28,550 nucleotides of DNA from an uncultured Muribaculaceae bacterium. GTDB taxonomy: Bacteria > Bacteroidota > Bacteroidia > Bacteroidales > Muribaculaceae. The notes under the pieces were generated by a model. That model was given only the letters and a program-made list of their open reading frames with translations. It made no database searches and was not told where the DNA came from. The position numbers and the translations under genes are program-made. Positions 7,302-16,490 of this stretch are shown one piece after another; positions within the stretch are counted from its first letter, which is position 1; each line of letters starts with the position of its first letter. Location of the stretch: the NCBI GenBank assembly GCA_910583775.1, contig CAJTYD010000034.1:1-28550 (forward strand), written 5' to 3'.

Positions 7302-8371
7302 ATGAAAGTATCTTCTAAAATATCATTACTGATAGCCGGACTGGCGACTTTAAGCATTCCCCTTTCGGCACAATGCATCAGTCTTGCCGGAGACTGGGAG
7401 GCCAGGATTGATTCCGCGCAGCCAAAAACCGTGAAACTGCCCGGTACGCTCGACATGGCAGGTGTAGGAACACCGTCCACACTCAAACCAGCAATGGAAA
7501 AACCTCAGCTTTTGCGTCTTACCCGCAAGGTGAACTACATCGGTCCATGTACATACTCATAGACAATTGAAATCTCCAAAGAAATGTCGGACAAACCACT
7601 CCGGCTCACAATGGAGAGAGTGCTATGGAAAAGTTCCGTCAAGGTTGACGGTCGTGAGATAAATGGCAATAATATCAGCCTCAATTCTCCGCATATAGTC
7701 GAACTTCTACCTTTAAGCGCAGGCAGACATCTGATCGAGATCACGGTCGACAATCGCGCGCAACGTGATATATCCTTCAGCGATCTTTGCCATTCCTACA
7801 CGAACGACACCCAGACGATTTGGAACGGCATTCTTGGAGATTTCTCCCTTTGCGCGATTCAGAAAGTCGAAATAAACAAACCTAAAGTCTATCCCGTTGT
7901 AAGAAACGGAACCATTGATGTTGTCCTTCCGGTGAGCAATCGTTCGGGACATTCCACTAAGCGCAATATCACCCTTACGGTTACTGAAAAATCATCCGGC
8001 AAAGCAGTATCCAGAAAGAATATTAGGTATTCGGCTCCCTCCGGAGATTCAAATCTCAAGACAAATATCAGGATAGATAATCCAAAACTCTGGAGCGAGT
8101 TCTCCCCTACGCTATATCGGCTTACGGTTAAAACCGATGATTCTTCGAACGCGGTGGATTTCGGAATGAGGGAAGTCCGCTCCGAAGGAAAAAGCTTTCT
8201 CGTTAACGGCAAGAAGTTTTTCTTCGAGGCACTCTCGACTGCTGCGTGTTCCCGCTTACCGGCGTCCCTCCCACCGACCGTGAAGGATGGAAAAAAGAGA
8301 TGACCACCCTTAAGGAATGGGGACTCAACCATATCCGGTTCCATTCCTGGTGTCCGCCGGAGGCAGCGTTT
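7302..8371 (+). pseudogene. Glycoside hydrolase family 2 remnant (N-terminal half; nonsense, frameshift, 3' deletion)
   Basis: A signal peptide (residues 1-23, ending PLSAQ) leads into GH2 sugar-binding and immunoglobulin-like domains (CISLAGDWEARID, VKLPGTLDMAGVGTP, RLTMERVLWKSSVKVDG, NPKLWSEFSPTLYRLTV). The start of the TIM barrel follows (FPLTGVPPTDREGW, HIRFHSWCPPEAAF). Three lesions are visible. TAG at 7560-7562 interrupts YS-TIEIS, where relatives have Arg or a similar residue. A T tract at 8217-8221 is one T short; adding one restores KKFFLRGTLDCCVFPLTG. At about 8371 the frame passes directly into a TPR protein, so the catalytic barrel with both acidic residues is gone. The intact form was probably an exported beta-glycosidase acting on the sugar taken up by the neighbouring porter. 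The present gene cannot encode an active enzyme. Confidence 0.88.
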
Positions 8372-10294
8372 CTTCCCGGAGAGATTAAGACCGTGGAACA
8401 GCTTTATCTCACAGGACTTCATCTGGAGCAGTACCGTCATGCTACCTATTCGCCAGTAGATTACTATGAGGAAGGTCTGCGCCGCGACCCTGACGACGTC
8501 CGCTGCAACAACGCCCTTGGCCTATGGTATATCAGAAAAGGAAGATTCGATAAAGCGGAGAAATATCTTGAAAAAGCCGTGAGGATCCTTCAGAAGCGCA
8601 ATCCGAATCCATACGACGGCGAACCTGTCTATAATCTCGGACTTGCCCTGAAATATCAGGGACGTTATGACGAGGCCTACGACCGTTTTTATAAGTCTAC
8701 CTGGAACGGAGCCTGGCAGGATGCGGGATATTTTGCCTGTGCGCAGATAAGCTGTCGAAGAGGCAACTTTGAAGAGGCTCTCTACGAGATTGATCGCTCA
8801 CTCCTGCGCAACTGGCACAATGCTAAAGCACGCGCTCTGAAGGCTGCCATTCTCATCAAAACGTGCAGGAAAGAAGAAGCCGATAAACTCTGTATCGACT
8901 CTTTAGAGATAGACCCCTTCAATTACGGCTGTCTATTCCTGACAGACGAGACAGAGAAGATGGTGGAACTCATGCATGGAAACGCCCATAATTATGATGA
9001 GATCGCCCTCGATTTCTGTGAAGCGGGATTGTGGGATTTCGCAGAAAAGATATGGAATATAGCTATTGAAAACGGCTCGACAACACCCATGACTTTCTAC
9101 TATCTCGGATATGCCTTTTTGCAGAGTGGAGATCGGGAAAAAGCCCTCAAGGCGTTTGAAAAAGGAGCCGATGAATGTCCTGATTTCGTATTCCCCAACC
9201 GTCTGGAGGCCATTCCTGCGCTTAATGCCTCTCTGGAAATGAATCCCGAAGACGCCAATTCCAACCATTATCTCGGTAATCTATATTATGACAAACGGCA
9301 ATATGATCTGGCGCTTGCGCATTGGGAAGAAGCATCTCGTCTCAATCCCGATTTCCCGACGACATGGAGAAACCTTGCCCTCTTATATAATAACAAATGC
9401 AATGATTCCGCAAAAGCAGTCGAGGCCATGGAGAAAGCGTTTTCTCTCGACATGACAGACTCACGCGTTTTGATGGAATTGGATCAGCTTTACAAAAAAT
9501 TACAGCGCCCGCATTATGAAAGGCTTGCCTTCCTTCAGCAATATCCTGAACTCATTGAGCAGCGCGACGATCTTATCCTTGAGGAAATAACTCTTCTCAA
9601 CCAGTGCGGACGATACGAGAAAGCCAAACGGAAACTTGACGGTCATCAGTTCCATCCATGGGAAGGAGGAGAAGGGAAAGTTCCGGCTCAATACCAGATA
9701 TCGCGGGTTGAACTTGCCAAACTTTCAATCTCCCGTGACAGATATGAAGAAGCGATCGGGCTTCTGAACGAATGCCTTGACTATCCTCCTCATCTTGGCG
9801 AGGGGAAACTGTTTGGAGCTCAAGAGAATGACTTCTATTATCTTCTTGGCCTCTGTCACAAGGCAATGGGTGATGATAAGACGGCACGCGAATGCTTCGA
9901 GAAGGCAACGCTCGGTCCGACAGAACCGGCAGCAGCAATGTATTACAACGACGCCAAGCCCGATAAGATCTTCTATGCAGGTCTCGCATGGAGGGCGCTT
10001 GGAAACGAAAACAAGGCCCGCTCATATTTCAACCGGCTGGTTGACTATGGGAAGCAGCATCTTCACGAGAAAGTCGTCATGGACTATTTCGCGGTGAGTC
10101 TCCCCGACCTTCAGGTCTGGGATGGAAGTCTTGACGAAATGAGCAGGATCCATTGTCTATATATGCTCGCGCTCGGCTATTGGGGCCTCGGAGACCGGGA
10201 ACATAGCGACCGATATTTGCACGAGGCAGAAAAAATTAATATAAACCATCAGGGAATACAGGCATTTAATTCACTAAAAGAAGTGATGAAGTGA
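8372..10294 (+). pseudogene. 3' part of a DUF5107/TPR protein fused in frame to the GH2 remnant
   Basis: The 640 residues from LPGEIKTVEQLYLTGLHLEQ onward are a tetratricopeptide-repeat region with many 34-residue units (ALGLWYIRKGRFDKAEKYLE, YLGNLYYDKRQYDLALAHWE, YLLGLCHKAMGDDKTARECF). They resemble the C-terminal half of DUF5107 proteins, which are found in Bacteroidota carbohydrate loci and whose function is unknown to me. The N-terminal DUF5107 domain is missing, replaced by about 40 GH2 residues in the same frame. The open frame from GTG 8246 is 682 codons, so a short hybrid could in principle be made, but no promoter or good start is seen. The end carries an 8-bp tandem repeat, GTGATGAA, that runs past the stop. 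No lesion is visible within the TPR part, so the deletion may be recent. Confidence 0.8.
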
Positions 10295-10349
10295 TGAAGT
10301 GACCTGATAAAGGTTGTTTCCTCCGCATTGAATTCCCATTATAATTAAA

Positions 10350-10390
10350 AAAAGTCCGCTTCAACCGAAAACTGAAGCGGACTTTTCTTA
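10350..10390. terminator. Strong bidirectional terminator
   Basis: AAAGTCCGCTTCA (10351-10363) pairs perfectly with TGAAGCGGACTTT (10373-10385) around a 9-base loop. A tracts on the left and T-rich sequence on the right let it work on both strands. On the minus strand the stem runs into seven T, about 18 bases after the small gene's stop. Confidence 0.9.
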
Positions 10391-10403
10391 TAAAATCCAG
10401 AAT

Positions 10404-10571
10404 TCAAAGAATGTGCTTATGCTCATGTTTTTCCTCTATGCTGCGGTGAACCTTATGGATTTCGTGGACCATGCAGAACGCAGCTGCAACACCGGCTGCC
10501 TGAAAAACGAGTTTGGCAATCTTTAAGCATAAATGAATGGGACAATGTCCCTCCTTGTGTGTGTTTTCCAT
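10404..10571 (-). CDS. Small His/Cys-rich single-pass membrane protein (55 aa)
   Basis: ATG at 10571 opens a 55-codon frame ending in TGA at 10404. The N-terminal part, MENTHKEGHCPIHLCL, carries three His and two Cys. Residues about 17-34 (KIAKLVFQAAGVAAAFCM) form one hydrophobic helix. The tail is strongly basic and His-rich (HEIHKVHRS, then EEKHEHKHIL). Nine of 55 residues are His and three are Cys. A perfect terminator directly follows the stop on this strand, and another ends the upstream gene, so it seems to be its own transcription unit. I do not recognise the family. Metal binding is an inference from composition, and no clear promoter was found. It could instead be a small membrane-complex subunit. 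Confidence 0.65.
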   Translation of the reverse strand: MENTHKEGHCPIHLCLKIAKLVFQAAGVAAAFCMVHEIHKVHRSIEEKHEHKHIL

Positions 10572-10685
10572 AATAATATTTAGTTTAGTCTTTAGTCAAA
10601 AGAGGTGGTGAAAAAAAGATTCAAAAGCAATCTTCCTTTATTTCCACATCTTATAAACATCCCACACAGACCTTTGGTTTACTGA

Positions 10686-10718
10686 CACAAAAAAGAGATA
10701 CTCCTGTTGATCTCTTCT
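10686..10718 (-). terminator. Terminator of the porin-alkD unit
   Basis: On the minus strand AAGAGAT (10716-10710) and ATCTCTT (10699-10693) form a 7-bp stem with a 10-base loop. Six T follow. It lies directly after the AlkD-like stop at 10722. Confidence 0.8.
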
Positions 10719-10721
10719 TGA

Positions 10722-11477
10722 TTAGTTTCTTTTTAGCCAATATTTTCTCTCCCCTTCGGTCATTTTTTCTATGGCGTAGCGAAGGGTCGTACGGGACATT
10801 CCGGCATAGTGTCTGTCGAGGAACTGTATCAACAGTTCCATATCCCTCTTCCCCACCTCCCTGAGAACCCAGCCAACAGCCTTATGGATAAGGTCATGTG
10901 GATGCGGCAACAGTCTCTCCGATATCTGCAGCGCCTCGCCGAATTCTCCGTTTCTTATAAAGTAAAGAGTCGTGACTATGGCAATTCTTTGAATCCATAA
11001 ACTCTCATTTTCACAAAGTTTAAACAAAACGGAACGGTCTGTTGGACTCCCGTTCCTGTCGGGATAAGAAAGCCACGGGCCGAGAATATACTGGCATGTA
11101 AGGTCTACAAGATCCCAGTTGTTTGCCTTCTCTGCGTTACGGATATAAAAGCGGGCGAGTTCCTCTCTCCTATCCGCCATGTCGGTCAACTGATGTCCTT
11201 TACCGGGCACGGCTGCCTTCATCTCCTCGACAAGCAGCAGGAATCCTGCAAGCCTTATCTCATGCCATTCGCTTGAAAGCAACCCGGAAATCTCATCCAG
11301 CGACAGGCTGAACCTGTAATCCTTGACAACTCTTCTTGTCAGAGGCACCCTTATTCCCAGGAAAAGATCTCCTTCCCCATATTCCCCTTTTCCGGTCTTG
11401 AAGAATCTTGACAGATGTTTCGCCTGTTCGAAATTCCTCATTCCTAATAGAGTTTTCTCTATATCTGAATTTTCCAT
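10722..11477 (-). CDS. AlkD-like DNA alkylation repair protein
   Basis: This 251-residue protein is built of HEAT-like helical repeats and belongs to the AlkD/DNA alkylation repair family, which removes bulky or cationic alkylated bases such as N3- and N7-alkylpurines. Family residues are recognisable: NNWDLVDLT (Trp 121, Asp 125), SLWIQRIAIV (Arg 164) and KAVGWVLREVGKRD (Trp 203). These match the aromatic, Asp and Arg groups that contact the lesion in characterised AlkD. The length is near the family norm. ATG at 11477 follows the porin stop by only 5 bases and a terminator lies directly downstream, so it is the last gene of an operon with the porin. A functional link between the two is not obvious. 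Confidence 0.9.
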   Translation of the reverse strand: MENSDIEKTLLGMRNFEQAKHLSRFFKTGKGEYGEGDLFLGIRVPLTRRVVKDYRFSLSLDEISGLLSSEWHEIRLAGFLLLVEEMKAAVPGKGHQLTDMADRREELARFYIRNAEKANNWDLVDLTCQYILGPWLSYPDRNGSPTDRSVLFKLCENESLWIQRIAIVTTLYFIRNGEFGEALQISERLLPHPHDLIHKAVGWVLREVGKRDMELLIQFLDRHYAGMSRTTLRYAIEKMTEGERKYWLKRN

Positions 11478-11482
11478 AGAAA

Positions 11483-12511
11483 TCAGAATCGTAAAACCAT
11501 CTCAAGGACAAATTTGTCTCCCTGTCCCTGTGCGATATTTACATCCTTTGCATAAAAATACTTCTCATAGTTCGCCCTGATGTCGACAAACATATTTTTC
11601 GAACGGATATAGCTGATGGTTGATCCGACGGTTATTCGGTTTCTTCGGGGATCATTGGTGATGATATCGCCGGATTCGTCTTTTTTAGCCGAACTATGGT
11701 CCGTCATTCCGTCGAAACGGCCCTGAAAGGACAACCGGTTGAACAGTGCAAGCCTGATCGGCATCTTATAGTCGACAAACATGTTATAGCCATGACATGG
11801 TTTGTGGCTGTCTCCGGTGTAATGCTCATACATATACTCCCCTTCCACAAGCCAGCGATCGTTGCTCCAGCTTATGCAGCCGTCGATAAGATTCGTTCTC
11901 ACCGATTCAGGATAAATCGACATGAACCCTGTGGAGAGTTTCACATTGTCGAGGGTATAGGCAGCCTTTGCTGAATAAGCGTATTCCTTGTTCCAAACAG
12001 TGTGGGAGGTGATGGTGGTGGAGTTGAAGATACCCGCCTCGAGTTGCAAGGGAATCTTATCAAAACTATATGTCACCTTGCCACCCACGGCGCGGAAATT
12101 ACACATCTGTTTGCCGATGAATGATCTGTTGGCGAAGAGATATGTATGAGGAGCGCGAAAGCAATCAACGCCGAAAGGCATGCGGAACTGCCCCGCCTGG
12201 ATCGACAGTCCCTTCACGATTCTCATACGGGCCCAGAAATCGAGAGGCTTGATAGAGCCTTGATCACAGAGATCGACCTGCAGAAAATAATCTATCGACT
12301 TCGCGACCCGCCCGTCTACCGAAAGACGGGCGTTTCTCACCTGAAACCGGCTTCTGCCGTCTTGAGTGGAGTATTCAAACCGAGGGCGTAACACTCCATG
12401 AATGTTCGGAACATACGAAAAATCCTTTTCTGTATTGTCGGCGGCATAGCCCGACAGCCCGGGGACTGTCAACAGGCTTAAAAGAAGAGTAGACTTCAAT
12501 ATATTGTTCAT
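11483..12511 (-). CDS. OprO/OprP-type outer-membrane porin
   Basis: This 342-residue protein has a signal peptide of about 24 residues (LLLSLLTVPGLSGYAADN). Beta-barrel strands follow throughout, ending in an aromatic C-terminal residue (FVLEMVLRF), as expected for an outer-membrane barrel. Family features include VLRPRFEYSTQDGRSRFQVRNAR, VDYFLQVDL-like strand patterns (IDYFLQVDLCDQG), GQFRMPFG and a late SFQGRFDG strand. This is the phosphate-selective porin O/P group. In Bacteroidota the actual substrate is often unknown, so phosphate should not be assumed. It is somewhat short compared with typical 380-430-residue members, yet no break is visible. An AraC-type regulator lies 44 bases upstream on the same strand and the AlkD-like gene follows after 5 bases. 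Confidence 0.85.
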   Translation of the reverse strand: MNNILKSTLLLSLLTVPGLSGYAADNTEKDFSYVPNIHGVLRPRFEYSTQDGRSRFQVRNARLSVDGRVAKSIDYFLQVDLCDQGSIKPLDFWARMRIVKGLSIQAGQFRMPFGVDCFRAPHTYLFANRSFIGKQMCNFRAVGGKVTYSFDKIPLQLEAGIFNSTTITSHTVWNKEYAYSAKAAYTLDNVKLSTGFMSIYPESVRTNLIDGCISWSNDRWLVEGEYMYEHYTGDSHKPCHGYNMFVDYKMPIRLALFNRLSFQGRFDGMTDHSSAKKDESGDIITNDPRRNRITVGSTISYIRSKNMFVDIRANYEKYFYAKDVNIAQGQGDKFVLEMVLRF

Positions 12512-12555
12512 GTTTGATGAGAAAATAAATGGGAAACTGTTGGCTCTTTAAATAC

Positions 12556-13419
12556 TTATGAATTTCTGAATTCCTTGGGCGACATTCCGGTGAATTTCTT
12601 GAAATATTTTCCAAAAAACGACTGCGACGGAAAATTAAGTTCATCGGCTATCTGCTGGATATTAAGATTCGATGACTTCAAAAGAACTTTAGCCTCAAGA
12701 ATGACAAAGCGCTCAATCCATTCCACGGCAGTAAAACCGGTCTGCTTCTTCACAGTGCGTGAAAGATGCTTAGGCGTGACTTCAAGCTTTTCGGCATAAA
12801 AATCAAGGAAACGTTCTGTCTTGAAATGCTCCTGCGCCAGATATATAAACTGATCCGACATCCTGCCTTGATTAGAGATAATCTCTTTCCGATAAGGCAT
12901 ATAGCATTTATATACCTCTTTAAACACAAACGAAAGGAATGAATAGACAAGTGCCTGAGAGACAAAAGGATTATCTTTGTCAGACATCACATTCTTAACA
13001 TCAGAGAAAAAGCCTGACACCTTCGCAGCCACTTCGGGAACAAGACTCACGATCGGATGCCTGTTGATAAGGGAATATAATGGAGAAGAGTTCATAAACA
13101 TGAATATATTCTCCATAAACCGCTTCGACATAACGATTATCGAAGCGTTGAAATCCGGACTTATATACTTGGGAGTAAGAATCTGGGAGTTTCTTATCGT
13201 CACAAGGCTGGGAGCCGTTATCTCATGCGAGATAAGACTAAGATCGGCCTTACACTGGCCCCGGTTGACGAATATCCATGTCGAAGCAGCGAATTTCACT
13301 GGCTCGTTAAGCGAAGCAAGCATAGAAGGATTGACATTTTCAAGAATCCAGAAATCATGCTCCAGAATCTCCGAAACTGATGCAGGCAAATCTATTTTAT
13401 AATTAAAAATGTAACCCAT
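12556..13419 (-). CDS. AraC-family transcriptional regulator (porin locus)
   Basis: This 287-residue regulator starts at ATG 13419; a TTG two codons earlier is less likely. The N-terminal 170 residues show a jelly-roll-like effector domain with IFVNRGQCKADLSLISHEI and ITAPSLVTIRN. The C-terminal 100 residues are the AraC DNA-binding domain (FLDFYAEKLEVTPKHLSRTVKKQ, then IQQIADELNFPSQSFFGKYFKK and GMSPKEFR). It differs clearly in sequence from the AraC protein at 4789, so it is not a recent duplicate. It lies directly upstream of the porin on the same strand, and probably controls that porin or is co-transcribed with it. The inducer is unknown. Confidence 0.9.
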   Translation of the reverse strand: MGYIFNYKIDLPASVSEILEHDFWILENVNPSMLASLNEPVKFAASTWIFVNRGQCKADLSLISHEITAPSLVTIRNSQILTPKYISPDFNASIIVMSKRFMENIFMFMNSSPLYSLINRHPIVSLVPEVAAKVSGFFSDVKNVMSDKDNPFVSQALVYSFLSFVFKEVYKCYMPYRKEIISNQGRMSDQFIYLAQEHFKTERFLDFYAEKLEVTPKHLSRTVKKQTGFTAVEWIERFVILEAKVLLKSSNLNIQQIADELNFPSQSFFGKYFKKFTGMSPKEFRNS

Positions 13420-13475
13420 AGTCAAAGATTGCGTTTGAATGTGAATCCATTTCCCTTTAATCGAGAAAATTTTTA

Positions 13476-13506
13476 CAAATCTACAAAATATTTTTTATTA
13501 AAAAAA
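13476..13506 (-). promoter_or_regulatory. Probable promoter of the second AraC gene
   Basis: On the minus strand TAGATTTG (13483-13476) matches TAnnTTTG exactly. TTTT lies 19 nt upstream in place of TTTG, within a T-rich run, which lowers its weight. The start would be near 13470, giving a leader of about 50 nt. Confidence 0.45.
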
Positions 13507-13910
13507 CGTCCTGTTTTATTTATGTCAGCATAGAGCTGGTTCATTTATATTTATTTTCAGGATGAGTTGAGAGTAGGGTTGAAAAATAATTCCATAATGT
13601 TCATAAAAAGTATAGATTTCATTATTGAAAAGTGAAATTTTTATGCGATATTTGCATTTGTGTTTAAAAGTTTCCTGCATCAAGTTTTCAGATATATGAA
13701 ACCGACTAACGGCGGCCCCGGATGACAGTCTTGGATCTTTGACAACGCAACCTATTAGCCAGTAAAAACTTAGCTCCATGATGTTTTTTTAACTATCATA
13801 AACGAGTTTAAAATAGAGAAACGAAACATATCTGATACTTCTCTAAAGTTTTTATTTTGACACATTTTTTATAATTCTGAAAAATCAAACTTGATAATTT
13901 ATATAAATCG
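13507..13910. other. Gene-free AT-rich region between araC and nrdJ
   Basis: About 400 bases hold no gene I can support. One minus-strand frame at 13525-13779 is open (84 codons) but shows no recognisable motif, no start signal and low-complexity AT-rich content. I looked for a cobalamin riboswitch before nrdJ and saw none of its conserved B12-box core. No convincing TAnnTTTG promoter for nrdJ was found; TTATTTTG near 13851-13858 is the nearest. Confidence 0.5.
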
Positions 13911-16439
13911 ATGTCACAAAAGAAATACAACTATGATGAAGTCTATGAGGCTTCATTAAAATATTTTAAGGGTGATGAACTTGCGGCCCGGGTATGGTCG
14001 AGCAAATATGCCCTGAAGGATTCAAACGGCAATATCTACGAGCTGACGCCCGATGACATGCACCATCGCATAGCGTCCGAAATAGCCCGTATAGAGCAGA
14101 AATATCCCAACCCGATGAGCGAGGAGGAGGTATTCGGCCTTATGAAAGACTTCCGCTATATCGTTCCGCAGGGCAGTCCGATGGCAGGGATCGGCAACCA
14201 CAACCAGGTCGGTTCGCTGTCCAACTGCTTTGTGATAGGACTCGACGGGCATCCAGATTCATACGGAGGCATCATCCGCATCGATGAAGAACAGGTACAG
14301 CTTATGAAACGTCGCGGAGGCGTAGGCCACGACCTTTCGCACATCCGCCCCAAAGGAAGCCCCGTGAAGAACTCGGCGCTTACCTCCACCGGACTTGTGC
14401 CTTTCATGGAGCGTTACAGCAACAGCACCCGCGAAGTGGCTCAGGACGGCCGGCGCGGCGCGCTCATGATGACAGTGAGCATCAAGCATCCGGATGCCGA
14501 AAACTTTATTGACGCCAAGATGGTTGAAGGGAAAGTGACGGGCGCCAATGTATCGGTTAAGATCGACGACGAGTTCATGCGCGCCGCCACCGAAAACCGT
14601 CCGTATATCCAGCGGTTCCCCATCGGAAGCGAGAATCCTGAGGTGAAAAAGGAAACCGACGCCACCGCGTTGTGGGGAAAGATCGTTCACAACGCCTGGA
14701 AAAGCGCGGAGCCCGGAGTCCTTTTCTGGGATACGATACAAAAGGAATCAGTGCCAGACTGCTATTCCGACCTCGGTTTCGAAACCGTTTCCACAAACCC
14801 TTGCGGCGAGATTCCACTCTGCCCTTACGACAGTTGCCGTCTTGTGGCCATCAATCTTTACAGCTACGTAAAGAATCCTTTCACCGGCCATGCCGAATTT
14901 GATTTCGAGCTTTTCAGAAAGCATGTCGGGAGAGCCCAGAGGATTATGGACGACATCATCGACCTCGAGATGGAGAAGATCGACACCATCATCGAGAAAA
15001 TCGAAACCGACCCGGAGACAGCCGAGGTGAAGAGCACCGAGCTTAATCTCTGGAGAAAGATAAGAACCAAGACACTCAAAGGAAGACGCACCGGATGCGG
15101 CACCACCGGCGAGGGCGATATGCTCGCAGCCCTTGGTTACAGATACGGCACCCAGGAGGCCACTCAGTTCTCCGTAGAAGTCCACAAAGCCCTTGCCCTC
15201 GCCTATTATTCGGCCTCCGTCGACATGGCGGCCGAGAGAGGAGCTTTCGAGATCTACGATGCGGAAAGAGAGAAAAACAATCCGTTCATTCTGCGCCTTA
15301 AAGAGGCAGACCCTGAACTTTACCAGAGAATGGTGAAACAGGGAAGAAGAAACATCGCGTGTCTCACCATAGCGCCGACCGGGACGACATCGATAATGAC
15401 GCAGACAACTTCCGGAATCGAGCCCGTGTTTCTGCCCGTTTATAAACGTAAGAGAAAAGTCAATCCCAGTGATGAGAATGTCCGCATAGACTTTGTTGAC
15501 GAAGTCGGAGATGCGTTTGAGGAATTCATCGTCTATCACCATAAATTCCTCGAATGGATGAAGATAAACGGGATCGAGAAGAAAGCCAACATGACACCCG
15601 CCGAAATCGAAGAACTCGTCATGAAATCACCCTATTACAAGGCAACAAGCAACGATGTCGACTGGATGGAGAAAGTCCGTATGCAGGGACAGGTTCAGAA
15701 ATGGGTTGACCATTCGATCAGCGTGACGATAAACCTGCCCTCCGATGTCAGCGAGGAGCTTGTCGGAAATCTCTATGTCGAGGCATGGAAAGCCGGTTGC
15801 AAGGGTTGCACAGTTTACCGCGACGGATCAAGAACAGGAGTTCTCGAAGCCGTTAAAACCACGAGCGCACCCCTTATCGCCACTCCGGAACACATCATGA
15901 AGCGCCCCATTGAACTTGAGGCCGATGTGGTGCGTTTTCAAAACAACAAAGAGAAATGGATCGCTTTCGTCGGTCTGGTCGACGAGAAGCCCTATGAAAT
16001 CTTTACCGGTCTTGCCGATGACGAAGACGGTATCTTCTGTCCAAAGAGCGTTACCCACGGCAAGATCATAAAGGCTGTCGATGAAGCGGGCCGCAAGCGC
16101 TATGACTTCCAGTTCATCAACAAGCGAGGCTATAAGACCACCATCGAAGGCCTCAGCGAGAAATTCAATCCGGAATTCTGGAACTATGCGAAGCTCATTT
16201 CGGGTGTTTTGAGATATGGTATGCCCATCGACCAGGTGCTGAAGCTTGTAGGGGGTCTCGAACTTGACTCCACAAACATCAACACATGGAAAAACGGAGT
16301 GGAGCGCGCCTTGAAGAAATATTTGCCGAACGGCACAGAGGCTACCGGTCAGAAATGTCCGAAATGCGGTGCTGAAACGTTAATATATCAGGAGGGTTGT
16401 CTTATCTGTACCTCCTGCGGATCCTCGAGATGCGGATAA
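13911..16439 (+). CDS. nrdJ: Adenosylcobalamin-dependent ribonucleotide reductase (class II)
   Basis: This 842-residue enzyme reduces ribonucleotides to deoxyribonucleotides using adenosylcobalamin as the radical source, so it works with or without oxygen. The radical active site is NPCGEIPL with Asn 296, Cys 298 and Glu 300. The redox pair is Cys 106 (SLSNCFVI) and Cys 309 (DSCRLVAINL). PTGTTSIMTQTTSGIEP is the conserved loop of the barrel. The C-terminus has the NrdJ-type cysteine cluster (CPKCGAET, CLICTSCGSSRCG) that re-reduces the active site through thioredoxin-like donors. The length matches full Bacteroidota NrdJ proteins. It needs no small subunit, and none is nearby. malQ follows after 51 bases on the same strand, perhaps by read-through. 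Confidence 0.95.
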   Translation: MSQKKYNYDEVYEASLKYFKGDELAARVWSSKYALKDSNGNIYELTPDDMHHRIASEIARIEQKYPNPMSEEEVFGLMKDFRYIVPQGSPMAGIGNHNQVGSLSNCFVIGLDGHPDSYGGIIRIDEEQVQLMKRRGGVGHDLSHIRPKGSPVKNSALTSTGLVPFMERYSNSTREVAQDGRRGALMMTVSIKHPDAENFIDAKMVEGKVTGANVSVKIDDEFMRAATENRPYIQRFPIGSENPEVKKETDATALWGKIVHNAWKSAEPGVLFWDTIQKESVPDCYSDLGFETVSTNPCGEIPLCPYDSCRLVAINLYSYVKNPFTGHAEFDFELFRKHVGRAQRIMDDIIDLEMEKIDTIIEKIETDPETAEVKSTELNLWRKIRTKTLKGRRTGCGTTGEGDMLAALGYRYGTQEATQFSVEVHKALALAYYSASVDMAAERGAFEIYDAEREKNNPFILRLKEADPELYQRMVKQGRRNIACLTIAPTGTTSIMTQTTSGIEPVFLPVYKRKRKVNPSDENVRIDFVDEVGDAFEEFIVYHHKFLEWMKINGIEKKANMTPAEIEELVMKSPYYKATSNDVDWMEKVRMQGQVQKWVDHSISVTINLPSDVSEELVGNLYVEAWKAGCKGCTVYRDGSRTGVLEAVKTTSAPLIATPEHIMKRPIELEADVVRFQNNKEKWIAFVGLVDEKPYEIFTGLADDEDGIFCPKSVTHGKIIKAVDEAGRKRYDFQFINKRGYKTTIEGLSEKFNPEFWNYAKLISGVLRYGMPIDQVLKLVGGLELDSTNINTWKNGVERALKKYLPNGTEATGQKCPKCGAETLIYQEGCLICTSCGSSRCG

Positions 16440-16490
16440 TGAATTATCCACGCTTCGGAATACAATTTTAATTAACTAAATAAATTCTGC

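Noticed and set aside
10281..10304. Tandem copies of GTGATGAA at the end of the TPR gene
   Set aside because: Under three units, crossing a stop codon; simple slippage, no sign of function.
10539..10551. Palindrome GGGACAATGTCCC
   Set aside because: It lies within the small gene's codons for GHCP and has no promoter beside it, so it is probably a coding coincidence.
13525..13779. 84-codon minus-strand frame in the gap before nrdJ
   Set aside because: Its AT-rich content, lack of recognisable motif, and absence of a promoter or terminator make a real gene unlikely. A decayed fragment is possible but not supportable.
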